In this document: piece after piece, positions 12,360 through 24,098 of the stretch | Layout of the letters: every line of letters starts with the position of its first letter | Position numbering within the stretch: the stretch's first letter is position 1 | Source: Micrasema longulum | Lineage: Eukaryota > Arthropoda > Insecta > Trichoptera > Brachycentridae | Reading direction: 5' to 3' | Assembly: GCA_022494885.1 (NCBI GenBank) | Contig: JAGVSM010003561.1 | Location: forward strand, 62,001 to 126,000 | DNA length: 64,000 bases | The notes under the pieces: generated by a model | Told to the model about the DNA's origin: nothing | Database searches by the model: none | What the model saw: the letters and a program-made list of their open reading frames with translations, nothing else | Translations under genes and position numbers: made by a program

Positions 12360-12500
12360 AAAATTATAAATAAACTTATCAATGAAATTTCTTGGTTTAG
12401 TTTTACTTTTTATTATTTTGACCAACGAGCGCTTTCGCCTAAGTAGGCATCTTCAAGACTGGTGAATTGTTTACAACATTTTCAGTTTTTATACTATTCT
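12360..12500 (-). mobile_element. Penelope-like element end (pLTR fragment)
   Basis: Reverse complemented, it reads TTGAAGATGCC TACTTA GGCGAAAGCGC. Such CTGAAGATG..GCGAAAC-type segments mark the terminal repeats of Penelope-like elements and can form a hammerhead ribozyme core. Here the first C of the core is T, so it is probably decayed. No reverse transcriptase sequence adjoins it. Confidence 0.5.
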
Positions 12501-12809
12501 TAACATATTTTGGAGATAAGATCAAATAAGTATTTTAACAGGGGACAGAAACAAATATTTACAACTAGTTTGCTAAACAGTTCATTTTTGGGAGTTTTTG
12601 GACCGAAATTGGGATTAAGCATTTATTATTTAAAAGGTGGGAAAAGAATACATGGCGAAATACAACAGAGTGGGAAATGCACATTTTAACAGATAATGTT
12701 AGCGCAATACTTACACTAGGCATAATCCGTGACGAGGCATTCGTTTACATTATTTTTATATTATGTTCTAGTACATTATAACGCAGCTGTCATAAAACAA
12801 TATACCTAG

Positions 12810-13073
12810 CTGGCCCCGTAGTGCAGTGGTCTGCGCTTTTGCCTACCATGCAAGAGGTCTCGGGTTCGATTCCCAACATAGTTGGCATGAAATATTGATT
12901 TAATAAGATGTTTTTACACTAGAATATTTCATAGTCCCAGGACTGGCACCTGAAGCCTAAGACTGATCATCTTACCTTTATGTAACAGAAATTATCAAGA
13001 AACACTGTGATTGGTGTACCAATTCAGTGCCCTATGCACCATTTTTTTGCGGAAAGGGAGTGATGATGATGTT
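12810..13073 (+). repeat. SINE S1, headless copy with target duplication
   Basis: It starts directly at the tRNA-like part (CCCCGTAGTGCAGTGGTCTGC, B box GGGTTCGATTCCC) and keeps the tail to GATGATGATG. The flanks GTCATAAAACAATAT (12789) and GTCATAAAATAATAT (13074) differ at one base and are a convincing target-site duplication. Confidence 0.85.
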
Positions 13074-13568
13074 GTCATAAAATAATATTTCAAGTGATAA
13101 GCGAGAGTACATCTGCATATTACTTACACACTATATAGCCGTTAAAAAATTAAGTCAAATTTATTACCTACTTTATGAACTATTAAAAGTTTAATGACAT
13201 CTTTTCATTTAATAAATCATTTTTCATAGAAAGGGATTCAGCTCGAGTGTAACAAAATTCTTTTTTATGCTTAGAAAACATAACACTAAGATATTATGTA
13301 CTTTAGTGACAGTTGATTTATTCTCCAAATGGAATCGCGCAAAGAAATACTTTACCAAGTTTGTTAAATCTTATATCAATTACGTTAAAATAGAGAATCT
13401 TCTCAGATTTGTGTCCTACACGCAGCACACAGTAAAATTCGCTTATGTGCTGTTGTTAATATAAACAAATTTTTAACAAATGTTTTTTGAAGTACCTACG
13501 CACTTATTATTTCGAGATTTTAAATTGGTTTCTGAGATGTTCTTCAAAAGAATTCTAATATTTAAGAA

Positions 13569-13628
13569 ACTGACGAGTGATAAGGGTAAGTATCTGTCGA
13601 TACTTATCCTTACCTATCATTCGTCAGT
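13569..13628. repeat. Imperfect hairpin
   Basis: ACTGACGA..GGTAAGTATC is followed by its near reverse complement GATACTTATCC..TCGTCAGT. The arms are about 27 nt with a few mismatches and a tiny loop. It lies about 400 bases upstream of the BED-finger relic. Nothing else is visible between 13074 and 14025. Confidence 0.5.
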
Positions 13629-14025
13629 CTTCAGATGATGTCAGATCAGTTCATCAGTTGATCAATGCATCTCAAGTTGATCTGGTGATTCTAAATTCGT
13701 AGTTTTGTTTTGTCGATTTCATAATTTGGTGCATTGTGCGGTACACGGTTCGGTTGTTGATTGATCTCGGTGCAGTTTTTTATTTCATACAAATAAACGT
13801 AAAGCAGAAATTCGTGTTATTTACGCCTATAAATTTGGCTTAGAAACTTATTTACAAAGTAAAAAACTATATTTAGGGTATGTGGTGATGTATTAATTAT
13901 TTTGACTTCATATATTCAAAATTAAATTAGTATCGTTTTGGTGGTTTAAGTGCATCTAGTGCGTTCTGTTTTTTTCACTGTACATACATATTTTTTACTT
14001 CCTATTTTTGAAAATATTTGTTTAA

Positions 14026-14467
14026 ATGGCTGATTTAAAAGACGAACAAAGTGAAATTTGGAAACATTTCACTGTTATTAGCCCAGTTAAGGCGAAATGT
14101 GGATATTGCAGTAAAAATTTAAGTTATGGGGGAGGCACTACTGGAAATCTTGCTTACCACATTAAGTCGAAACATTTAGGCGTTTCGATAGAAAAAGTGA
14201 CCTATGGTCACCAACAATGATACTCCATATCCGTTAATGAACGTCACGCGGACCATAAATAACTCTGGAGAAGAGCTTTTTGTTTCTAATACTCTTGCAC
14301 CGAACTCGTCCATCGAGCCCACTCCATCTTCTTCCACCCAGCTACTGTCACCAACAGTAACATCTCACATAATACAAACAAGTCCTCAAGAAAAGATTAC
14401 AAGCTATATTGGAAGACCCTTTTCATTGGTTGAGCTACAGTCAAGCAGTATTACCCATTTACTGTAA
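14026..14467 (+). pseudogene. BED-type zinc finger relic, probably hAT-derived
   Basis: From ATG 14026 the frame reads SEIWKHF, then KAKCGYCSKNLSYGGGTTGN and YHIKSKH. This is a complete BED finger (CX2C ... HX4H), as at the N-terminus of hAT transposases and ZBED proteins. The frame stops at 14220. A second frame, offset by one (14204-14467), carries a Ser/Thr/Pro-rich stretch ending at a stop, and no transposase core follows. Either this is the truncated start of a hAT element or, less likely, a first exon of a domesticated BED gene. No splice donor in frame is convincing. Confidence 0.55.
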
Positions 14468-14610
14468 ATGCCTAGACTTCGATATTACCTTCTCTAAGAT
14501 GTTCTTCGCCTCTGTTATAATATGGTTATCTTAATAATTCCCTAGGGGGTTAAATCCAGCCCATAAAAATTTGGATAAACTCAAAGCATTGTTAAAATAC
14601 CTACAATAAT
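14468..14610 (+). repeat. MITE R1, right-hand part
   Basis: It shares ATGCCTAGACTT, CCCTAGGG..AAATCCAGCC and GGATAAACTCAAAGCATTG with the intact copy at 59779-60150. Only the right part is present. It begins directly after the stop of the BED relic. Confidence 0.6.
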
Positions 14611-16132
14611 GGTTTTTTGGTACAAAATTTTGACCAGTCTGTTTTTTGGTTGGCTGAAAATATTACTTTTAGCAATAAGTCTGCCAAAGTACTTATTCTT
14701 TGTACTTGAAGTTTTAAATAAATAAATAATCGCCTTAATCATTGCAAAATTTACATTTCGGTAATTTTTGGGATACATTTCCGCTGAATTTTCTGTATAT
14801 GTTGCCAGTTTTCTATTGAAGTTTGATTGAACTGTTCAGTTTTCTAAAAAAAACTTCAATATTTTTTGACTAACAGCCTTTTCAACTAGACAGAGTTAAT
14901 AACAATAAAATGTTAAAATGACATTTATATTAAACACCACTATATGCCCATTGATTGTTTTATTTATTTGTATTTGGTGTTAATATGAGTTGTCAGTTTT
15001 TTTCCCAATTTAAAAATGAGTATCATAAGTAAAACAAATTACTGCTCTACAAATATTGTGGCTTTGCGTTACATATATTATTTTATTTGATTACAAGCAT
15101 AGAATTAAGAATAGTTCAGAAACTGCATACGCACATCAAACAGAAAGCGAATAAACTACTCTCAAAGGAGTAGTTTTACATTTTGACCCATTAGTTTTTT
15201 TGTAGACGTCGCTCAGTACGCAACTCCCGATTTAAATTCAACTACTTGTGTCGTTTAAAAGTGTAGAAATACTGCTGGGATCTTAAAGAAACAGGATGGG
15301 ATCACATTTCATGTGTAAGTAGCAAATGCATGTGTGAGTAGCAAATGCATTACTTAAAAATTGAATAATTTTTCCATCTGTCAGATTGTCAAAGAAAACA
15401 AAATGAACATTTTGTTAGTGTTGCCAGGGTAGTCAAATTTGTTACGCTACTTTGCTCATCTCACGAGAGAAGTAATGAAAATTGGATCTCTCGGATTTAG
15501 CAACGCCCTGGCGGACATTTGACCGACATTATCTTTAAAACATCAAATATTATTTAACGCGACATAAAAATATCAGTTTTATGCAAAATAAAATTTGTTG
15601 TGTCAATCAATGTTTTCCCGTGTACAATAAAATTTTAGAAAAATTAACAAATTGCTTTTTTTTAAAAATATAATTATCTTACATTTGTGTTATGATTATA
15701 TTTTTCGCGATCTGGCAACATTACGCGGCGACTTCATGCATGCGCGCGGCGAAATCGGGGGGTTTTTGGACACAGTCCGATGTATTCAAATATGATTCTC
15801 CACTCCTTCTGGACTATTCTTAATTCTATAATTACAAGACTTCAAAATGGAATGTCAAATAGATGAAAGTAAGCATTTTCGACACCTCCTGTTCACATTC
15901 GATCTAGGGGATAAAGCTGCTCGCGATATTTGCGCAGTGCACGGTGAAGATGCTGTGAATTATCGACTTACGACGAATTATCGAAAATACATTATTGACT
16001 AATTTGTTGTAATATTTTTTTGTCATGTCCTCTTGTTCAATTCATTTGGAAAACAACAAACACAATTTATGTCAACACCCAGTATAAAACTGCTGTTAAT
16101 GGAATAAAAATATTTAAAAAATATATTAAGGT
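14611..16132. other. Gap without recognised genes
   Basis: AT-rich, unassigned sequence. The one clear structure is a 19-bp direct duplication at 15310-15347 (CATGTGTAAGTAGCAAATG, second unit with G for A). I see no protein homology and no RNA gene. Confidence 0.5.
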
Positions 16133-16458
16133 TACATCCGCCTTGTGGTGTAATGGTCAGCGTGTTTGCCTACCGTACAAGAGGTTTCAGGATCGATTCC
16201 TGACATGGTTGACATGAAATATTTATTTAAAAAGGTGTTTTACACTAGAATATTTCATAGTCGCTGGATTGGCATTGTGAATTAGGATGCGATACCCAAA
16301 TTTTTAAAATAAAAACCGACATTTCAAAAGAGGTTTCTATAGTTTTTCTTAAGTCTGATCATTTTACCTTCATGTAACAAAAATGATCAAGGTACGCTGC
16401 GATTGGTGTACCAATGCAGTGCCCTATGTACCATTAGGTGCAGAAAGGAAATGATGAT
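16133..16458 (+). repeat. SINE S1, headless copy with internal insertion
   Basis: A box TTGTGGTGTAATGGTCAGC and a decayed B box are followed by the S1 tail. About 75 unrelated bases (roughly 16278-16352) interrupt the tail between GATTGGCA and GTCTGATCATTTTACC. Confidence 0.75.
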
Positions 16459-16465
16459 ATATAAC

Positions 16466-16652
16466 ATGGCGGCCTCTGTGGTGTAGTGGTTAAGACGCTT
16501 GACTCACGCATGGAAGGTTCCGGGTTCGATTCCCGGTGAGAACACAAAAATTAAAATGTGATTTTTCTCAAGCCTGAGTGTTCTGTGATGTAATTCACTA
16601 CTGTAATTGGGCCTCCTGGCCTGTTGTGGTGCAAAAATGAAATAAAATAACA
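16466..16652 (+). repeat. SINE S2, full copy
   Basis: The tRNA-like part (TGTGGTGTAGTGGTTAAGAC, GGTTCCGGGTTCGATTCCC) continues into AAAATGTGATTTTTCTCAAG and CCTGTTGTGGTGCAAAAATG. Minus-strand copies lie at 23926 and 33878. It sits right behind the S1 copy. Confidence 0.8.
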
Positions 16653-17134
16653 TTAAAGACCTATAAATTTATTAAGGAACCCAAAGTGTGGTAAACATAT
16701 ATATTTCGTCGACGGCAATCCATTACCGCTTAACTAAAATTTGACCACTTTAGAAGAGAGAAATTAAAATGATTTTTTTTGTGTGTGTTCAGTAAAACAA
16801 TTTTTTTTTCTGTTCTTAGTAGCGATATGTGAATATGTTTACCGTCAAATGGCACAACTGGATGACTTAGGCGGCGATGGCTTGTCGTCGACGATATGTG
16901 TTTTTAATAAAAGTTCTAATGTAAAATATGAATCATTTTTAATAGGTGAAAATTTCACTTAACATTTTTTGTAATTTAAACAATAAATTTATAACATAAA
17001 ATTATATTTTTTTAACTTATAAAAGAAATAACAGATCATAGATATATCACCAGTTAAAATATAAATAACATGGTATGAATATTTGCTTGGTAAATGTCAA
17101 TAAGTAACAATATTCCAGTACCTGCTTACTATAT
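16653..17134. other. Gap at the 3' side of gene B
   Basis: AT-rich sequence that should include the 3' UTR of gene B (transcribed right to left). No repeat or open frame of note is seen. Confidence 0.4.
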
Positions 17135-20100
17135 TTAAGTATTTTCTTCATTAAATCTTGATACTCTGTGCATGACAGTTTCGTGTCTGTTTCTGTTATC
17201 AGCTCTGGAGAATTTCTTCCCGCAGAATCTGCATATTTCAGGCAGTTCTTTATTATGACTTAGCATATGCCGTTTTAACTCCGAACTGCAGACAAAATTC
17301 TTTTCGCATTGTGAGCAATTGTAATTTTTGGTGTTGGTATGCCTGCAATCAATGCAAAATATAACAAAGTGATAAATACCTAATTATTATTATGTTATTT
17401 CACATACTGGTAGCGATTATTGGGATGTTATGCTATGTGTTAATAAAACTTCTTGTTGATTCATTTGATTTAATGTTATATGTTTAGTGTTTTCTGTTTT
17501 ATAACATAAATAATGATTATTTATCATAGTCATTATTTGTATTGTACATAAAGGCATAGTGATCAATAAATGGAACCCAGGTTAACATAAAAATTGAAAA
17601 AGGTATTTTAAAAGGTATTTTTTAAGGTATGATTTTAAGGTGGAAATAATGTAGGTACCTTCGTTCGTGTGATAGCCTCGCTGAAGATTGAAAAAACTTT
17701 TTTTCACAATAATTGCAAGGATAGCGTCTCTCATTAGTGTGGCGACGCACATGACTTTCTAACATATACTTATCTATGAATCGCTTGCTGCAAAAATGAC
17801 AAATGAAATTCTTCAAACCATCGTGCAACGATCTGAAAATATTACATTGTAACAATATAAAACGCATATTTATTTTAAAATATAAAAATCTCAAAGAATG
17901 TACAATCATTTGATTTAACATTCAGGGTTTTTAAAGGTGAATACAAATGATTACAAACCAGGGCCATATTACAAAGCTTAATTTTAATTACAATGAACGA
18001 CAATAAAGGTTCACACTTAAATAAGATAAAATTAATATATTAAAAAAAAATAACCATTGAATTTCAAGAACTTTATATTTTTATAATGGTACATAAGACC
18101 TTTGTCTTGCAGGAAACATACCCTTTGCACTCAATATTTAATTTACTTTAATTTCAAACCTCTGTTTAAACATGCCCACACGCAAACAAATGCTGGTAGA
18201 AGTAAAAAGTATTAGTGAAAGAATACATTTCTGTACGGAAAGTGGAGTATAATGAAGCTGCTGTGGGCAATGAAAAAAAATATCGTCAAAATAATACTAG
18301 GAAATCGGAGAGCAGAGGGAAGCGCAAGTTGTCCGATAGAGACGAGTATGTAATAAATGTTTCGTATGTGTACATGTACAGTGTGTTCAAATGTTTTATA
18401 ACCCTTTGTAAATCTCTCCGGAGCTGTCAATAAAATGCACTCAACTTTTCAACTTGTAATTTTCTCAAACTGAGCGGTTTGGGTAGGTAGGAAGAAATCG
18501 CTTTAAGGCAATATGCCCGCCCTTATATGTATATAAACTGTATATGTATATTAAGTGTTCAAATAAATAAAATAAAATAAATAAATAAACAAAATTTTCA
18601 ATATTGGGCTAAAATAACCCACGGCAACTCCATGAAATACCACTTTACTGAAATTGCAGCCATAACCATCAAAATGTGCCAAAAATCACGCAAAAACTTC
18701 AGAAATGGCTTTCGTTAATGTACTGCTGCTGATGTCCGCCACCTTGTTGGCATAATTTTCGAAACGTGATGAAAAAAATGCGATTACTTGATTTTAGTAA
18801 AAAAAAAAACATTGTTTTTGTAAAGAAAAATTTAATGAATTTGTAAAATTATTTTCAATGATCAAATAGTGTACTGTTTTAATAAAAAAAATAAGGACTC
18901 TTTGGGTAGAACATATACTTAAAATTTTTAAAAATAATGTTGTATAAGCTACAAATCAATTTTTATAAGATTTCATGGGTGCAGACTTTTTTTATCGCTA
19001 GATGTGGCTTTAATACAGTGAACTGTCCAGGCCAGATAAAAAGTATAAGTATTATATAAAGATGTTGAATACCTGTGTCTGTCTAAGCCAACAGCGCTCA
19101 TAAATAATTTTGTACAACCATTTAAGCCGCATATGGTTTTTTCCCTGTTTTTGTTGTGTGTGGCAATATGAATGCGCAATTTAGCATTAGTGTTGAAATC
19201 TTTTTTACAAACATCGCATTTATATTTAAAACCTCTTTTGTGCATGTTTTTATGATCTTTTTCAGATCTATAACCTGAAAGTAGATTGATAAGTGTAAGC
19301 TAAAATACCATTATTAGAGAAGATAATCTTCATCACATAATGTGAATATAAGCAAAAAAAACAGAGAAAGCATTACTTTTTTTGCACAATTCGCAAAAGT
19401 ATCTCTTGATTCCCATGTGCGAGTCTTGATGAGCTAAAAGAAGATAAGGTCTCTTGAAGATTTTTGGACAGAATGAGCAAGTGATTTCATCACGTTTTAT
19501 TTTCCTTTGGTTGGTAGTAAAATCATTGTTGCAAGGCTCGATAATCTCACTCAGTCTTTTGGTGTCATGACTAGATTTTTCTAAAAAATAAAATAAACAG
19601 TAAATAGAATTTACATTTTGAATAGATAAAAATTACACTCCCGATCCTGACACATCCATTTTTATAGTAAAATTTTGGAAGGGTACTTTCATTATTTATT
19701 TTTAAAATTCTTTATGGTATTATATTTATTTGATTTTTATATGGCTGAGTATTGTACCATTGAGTAAAAATAAAATATTTTGCTATGCTAAAAAAAAATT
19801 AAAAATACTAACTCTTTCCACGACTACGTTTTATGATATCTTCACTAGAGACAAAAGGTAGAGGGGAACCATAGTCTTCCAGATCATTTATATTGAATTT
19901 CACATCATCCAAATTATTATTGGAATGAAATTCATCAGTGCGTAAAATCTCTCCCTTAAAAACAGATTCTTGATCTATGTCGCTTTCCAAATTTATTTCA
20001 CTATCATTTATCGTAAATTCTTCAATTTTTTCTTCTTTAATTTTAGTGATATCAATATTCCTAGCAACGTAAGACAGAAGACATGTAAGTGATTTTTCAC

Positions 20101-21755
20101 AGAGTCTTCGGAAAGTGAAAGCAGAATTCAGCTTCTTAAAGCACCGGAAGCAGATTTTATCAGGAAAACCGTCTCCAGGAGAGGCCTAGAATGAAGAAAA
20201 TATTAATATTACAGCAAATTTTGAAATCAGCACAAAGCAGCACATCGCCACCTTGATCATAGCGTTTTAGGAATTGTCACCAAGTGGCGTTCTTATTTGA
20301 CCAATTTGAATATATTTTTAAAAATTAAGGTTCCTGTTGACTATCATCGATACTCCTAAGAAATCTAAGCTTCATTTTAAGACATTTGTAAAAGTTACGC
20401 TGTTTTGAGTGCATCAACACTTTTGCTCATCTTTGATTTTTTGCAGAGTGAAAACCAGATTAGTAGAGCCCAACTCATGGATCCCACAATGCCATTATTA
20501 TCCATGAAGTTAGGCCAAAAACAAAAAAATGCCATCTAAAGGCCACTAAGTTCACATGATCACATCTGTGTGACTTCTTATCATTTCAATGGTTTTGGAA
20601 AATGTGTTTTGACAACCCAAAGTAGATAATGGTGACCCTTAAGGACAATCGAGTACAAGGTTGTTACCCATCCCGATATAACGCGATTGTCAACATTATT
20701 TGGAGATTGTGGGCCCGCGGCCAGGGCGACATAGGGTGGCAATGGTTTCAGCCATTTATGTATTTGAAGAACTTCATAGAGACTGAACATGACTCGATCT
20801 CAAAGTATGAGTATGTCAATTCCTGTTAATAATGCAACTGTGTAAAGAGTATTTTCATAGATGTCAGTCCAGTGGACAGATGAAAGAAATCACCTGCTGC
20901 CAGGGACCGTAGAATCAACATCGCAGTATTCGGTTAATTTCAATGTGACTTGCAAAAGTTCTACGGATACGTAAAAGGCAAAACGAACTACTCAAAAAAG
21001 CAGAAAAGTATGGTCAGAAAATATTTTTTATGTTACAAAAACAAGAATGCTTCGAGGACTCGATCAAATGCTGGCATAAGTGTATAACATTCAATGAGGA
21101 TTACTCTATGGGTCTAGATTTTTAAAAAAATAATAGAAATTTAGGAAAAAAAAAATAGTTACGGGTCAAACAATAAATTAGAAAAGGGGTTATAAATGCA
21201 CCATCTAATTGTGTACACTATGAAATGACAACAAAATATTACAAAAATACGGTTTATTGCCGAATTCATAGTTTCATAGCTCTCATATCATAAGAATAGT
21301 ATTTGATAGTATTGGTTACTTCTGGAAAACACTTGAACACAAGTTCGAATAGGAAGATATTTATTAAAATATTTGTTTTGCCCATTTTGTAATAATGATA
21401 AATGCACAACCGGGTTGTGGTCCCGTGGTAGTATTGGGGACTCACGGACCAAAGGTCCCAGGTTCAAATCCCACTCTACCACAACTCGATTTCCATTTTT
21501 CTAGCACAAGTTATTTACAACTTTCCGGAAATGGACTGAAAATTTAAAATATTTGAGTAAATAATAAGAACTCTAGTATTTCTCTTTTCAATAAAATAAA
21601 AAAAAACATCACACTAAACTTACTTCAATAGAAGCGCAGGCCATCAACATATCCGAGCAAGACACTTCTTTATCATCGACTGTGGTTTTAGTTTTAAAAA
21701 TGGGCTTCATAGAGCCTTCCTTTAAACAAACCCGGCAAATTACATGAATTCTCAT
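17135..21755 (-). CDS. Gene B: ZAD C2H2 zinc-finger protein (430 aa)
   Basis: Six exons on the minus strand: 21755-21624, 20185-19813, 19580-19377, 19274-19073, 17832-17659 and 17342-17135 (stop TAA). Phases are 0,1,1,2,2 and all join in frame. Residues 1-80 form a ZAD, with ICRVCLKEG at the N-terminus and ICFRCFKKLN..FRRLCEKS in exon 2. This domain binds zinc through four cysteines and usually dimerises. An acidic linker of about 90 residues follows, then eight C2H2 fingers. Finger 2 is short (CX2CX9HX3H) and is cut by the intron after KK. Finger 4 has CX4C spacing, and the last ends in HX4H. The start is the ATG four residues before the first ZAD Ile-Cys, matching genes C and D. Expected nuclear DNA-binding regulator; target unknown. 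Confidence 0.93.
18440..18592 (+). mobile_element. LINE 3' end
   Basis: GAAATCGCTTTAAGGCAATA and ATGCCCGCCCTTAT precede a TAAATAAAATAAAATAAATA tail. I associate this type of 3' UTR and A-rich tail with lepidopteran LINEs. No coding part is attached. It lies in the fourth intron of gene B. Confidence 0.5.
21414..21537 (+). repeat. SINE S3, tRNA-like copy
   Basis: GTTGTGGTCCCGTGGTAG and the B-box GGTTCAAATCCC stand in tRNA-like spacing. They are followed by CCATTTTTCTAGCACAAG and TTATTTACAACTTTCCGG. Copies with the same plan are at 6361 (-), 41741 (+) and perhaps 60521 (+). It lies in the first intron of gene B. Confidence 0.65.
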
Positions 21756-21866
21756 TTTCTAGATTATTTTAAATATGTTTTCGTAAATATGAGTATAAAA
21801 GCATCAATAAAATCATAACACGAAATTTATTCTACGTACGAGTTATTCTAAACAAGAAATTGACTG

Positions 21867-21880
21867 TTGACATCTGTCAA
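21867..21880. promoter_or_regulatory. TTGACA-TC-TGTCAA dyad upstream of gene B
   Basis: A perfect dyad, 112-125 bases upstream of the gene B start codon. Related TGTCAA words lie upstream of genes C, D and E. Whether it is a promoter element is inference. Confidence 0.4.
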
Positions 21881-22129
21881 ACTAATTGTCTATTGTTATT
21901 GACAACCATATATCTTTTATAATAGACAATAATGGTCACGTTTTAATAGTACGTTTAACCCAGGGCGAAATGGGGTAGCTATGCTTCGATTGCAATTTGT
22001 GAGAGTTTAAAATGAATACCATCATTATTTGTCTATTTGTACGTTTATTTATCTATAAAAAAACAAGTGTTTAACTTACCTAAATATATAATTACTATAA
22101 AAAAAATAGTGTCTAAAAAAAGTGGAAAT

Positions 22130-22570
22130 TTCCCATTCTGCCCCATCCCCCGGGGCACAGTGGGAAATTAACGCTGGACACAAAATGATGCTCGTCCTAA
22201 TTATACAATACAATATATTTAATTAACAAGAGCTTCTGGATTTTCCCGTCTTTTCCGAACATAGCTCTCAAGTGTTGATGATGGCACTACGTACCGATAA
22301 GACGCCGCCAGGTATCCTATTTCTTAACTTATGACTGCATCAACAGCTTGATACATAGCATCCGAGAACCAGGAGTGCCAGCTGGTTTTTTTAATATATT
22401 TTCGCACCATCTGCAGTTGAAAAAGTGACGTCAGAGGTATAAAAGCGAAACCAACAAACAAGGAAAATCGATTTCGCATTTATATTAGTTGAAAAAAGGA
22501 TACTTACAAATATTTTTAGGGGCGGAACGGGGTACCACCCCATTGTGCCCCACTCATTGCGCCCCGACAG
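22130..22570. repeat. Second GGGGCACAGTGG motif block
   Basis: It carries CCCCATCCCCCGGGGCACAG at 22141 and GGTACCACCCCATTGTGCCC near 22530, echoing 9105-9352. The unit boundaries are not visible. Confidence 0.4.
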
Positions 22571-22894
22571 TTGCGTTCTTTAAAACACGGGAGTTATGGC
22601 CAATATAAGTGTTGATCTTGAGTTATCACTAGACTTTTAGTCAGTCAAAAGGAAGTTGAAATTGACATGTTATGTAATTTTTTTAATAAAGAATGGTGTA
22701 TAGATATTTACCTTGGTATAACAGAGCAAATATTAGAACTTTAGAGCCTTTTCTCCAACATTCTATGAATTTCAAACTAAGCGCACTCCAACACTGACAA
22801 CAACCGTTTTATATAGCGCAGCAAAGAGAACTGACTGTTGTGCGCGAAGTACACGCATCTCTGTCGTACGTAGCGAATCTCCTGCCCATTTCCC

Positions 22895-22985
22895 GTTTCG
22901 CCCCTATTTACAGAGATGGGGAACATTTTTGAGGAGAGGGTAATAAAGTCTAAAAATTTACAGGGCTTATGACTTGTCAATGGCT
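22895..22985 (-). repeat. MITE R1 fragment, minus
   Basis: Reverse complemented, it reads AAACTAGCCATTGACAAGTC, then ATAAGCCCTGTAAAT and CTCAAAAATGTTCCCCATCT, matching the middle of the copy at 59779-60150. Confidence 0.6.
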
Positions 22986-23925
22986 AGTTTATGCAATCAT
23001 ACGCTGTGAAACATTTTTGTGATGTAAAAAAGGGTGAGATTTTATTTCACCAAGGGCTAAGAAGCAAAATTTAAAAAGTATTGTCAACTTTTTTTTGGCT
23101 GGTTTAGGTGATCATTAAAATCATCCACATCAATATAGGTTTCAGCTCTTACTTAACAAAAATAATCTGAAGAAAAAAATGGATGTTGTAATGTGTAAAT
23201 TTAAGCTAGTACACATTTCATTTTATAACTCTATAAATATAATAAATTATGGGTCAAAATCTTCGGTATACCTCTGTTATATGTTTACGTATAGGTTAAG
23301 ATATTTTTTTATTAAATAATTAATACTTATTGGGAACATGGGAACAGAAAAAGCTCTTAATCTAAAAATCGAAGTTAAATCACAATTTTAATAGAAAGTT
23401 TACCAATGTGTCGCATGTTGCGGAGTGTGAAGTAAGAGTGTCAAATATATAATTGCCTCACAGACTCTTTGCATTTCACTTTCGATACTACAGGTAAATT
23501 CAGGAGCGAGATTTTAAAAAAATGTATCACTAGCGCAAACAGCAAAGTTGCAAGTACTTCTGCCAGATGCCAGTTAGTAGCTTTCAGAGTTTCATTAGGG
23601 GCGGTTCTTTCTACAGCGATGCGAACATGAGCTAATGGTTTTTTCATGTTTTTAGAAATTAGATAAAAAATAGTATCAGTTTTGACTTCAACTATAAATA
23701 ATTGCCGATGAATATTTCATTTTCCCACATAAAATGTCTAACTTTTCATAAATCAAATGGCTGCACAGCACCAAAGGGTTAAACTATCCAATGACATGTC
23801 AAAAGCCCTGTCTTGACTTTCAGATTCCAATGCATTTGATTCAATACATTTGACCATCAAATTATTGTAACTATTATTGTAATTATTTTTGTAATCTGTC
23901 TTCATTGGAGAAACGCAGAAAAGAG

Positions 23926-24098
23926 TTTTTTTGCACCACAACAGGCTAGAAGGCTCAATTACAGTGGTGAATTACAAAACAGAACATCCAGGCTTGAGAA
24001 AAATCCAATTTAATTTTTGAGTTCTCACCGGGAATCGAACGCGAAACCTTCCGTGCTCAAGTCAAGTGTCTTAACCATTACACCACGGAGTCCGCTGG
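23926..24098 (-). repeat. SINE S2, minus copy
   Basis: TTGCACCACAACAGGCTAG at the left and TCTTAACCATTACACCACGG at the right are the reverse complement of the copy at 16466. The A and B boxes are recognisable, with point changes. Confidence 0.75.

Noticed and set aside
12810..12890. tRNA gene at the A and B boxes
   Set aside because: The boxes are in a repeat with a shared non-tRNA tail and target duplications; stems do not pair as a tRNA. The same applies to 16466, 21414 and 23926.
20629..20829. 66-codon frame in gene B intron 1
   Set aside because: No family resemblance, no splice sites in phase with gene B, and an equally long frame on the other strand.
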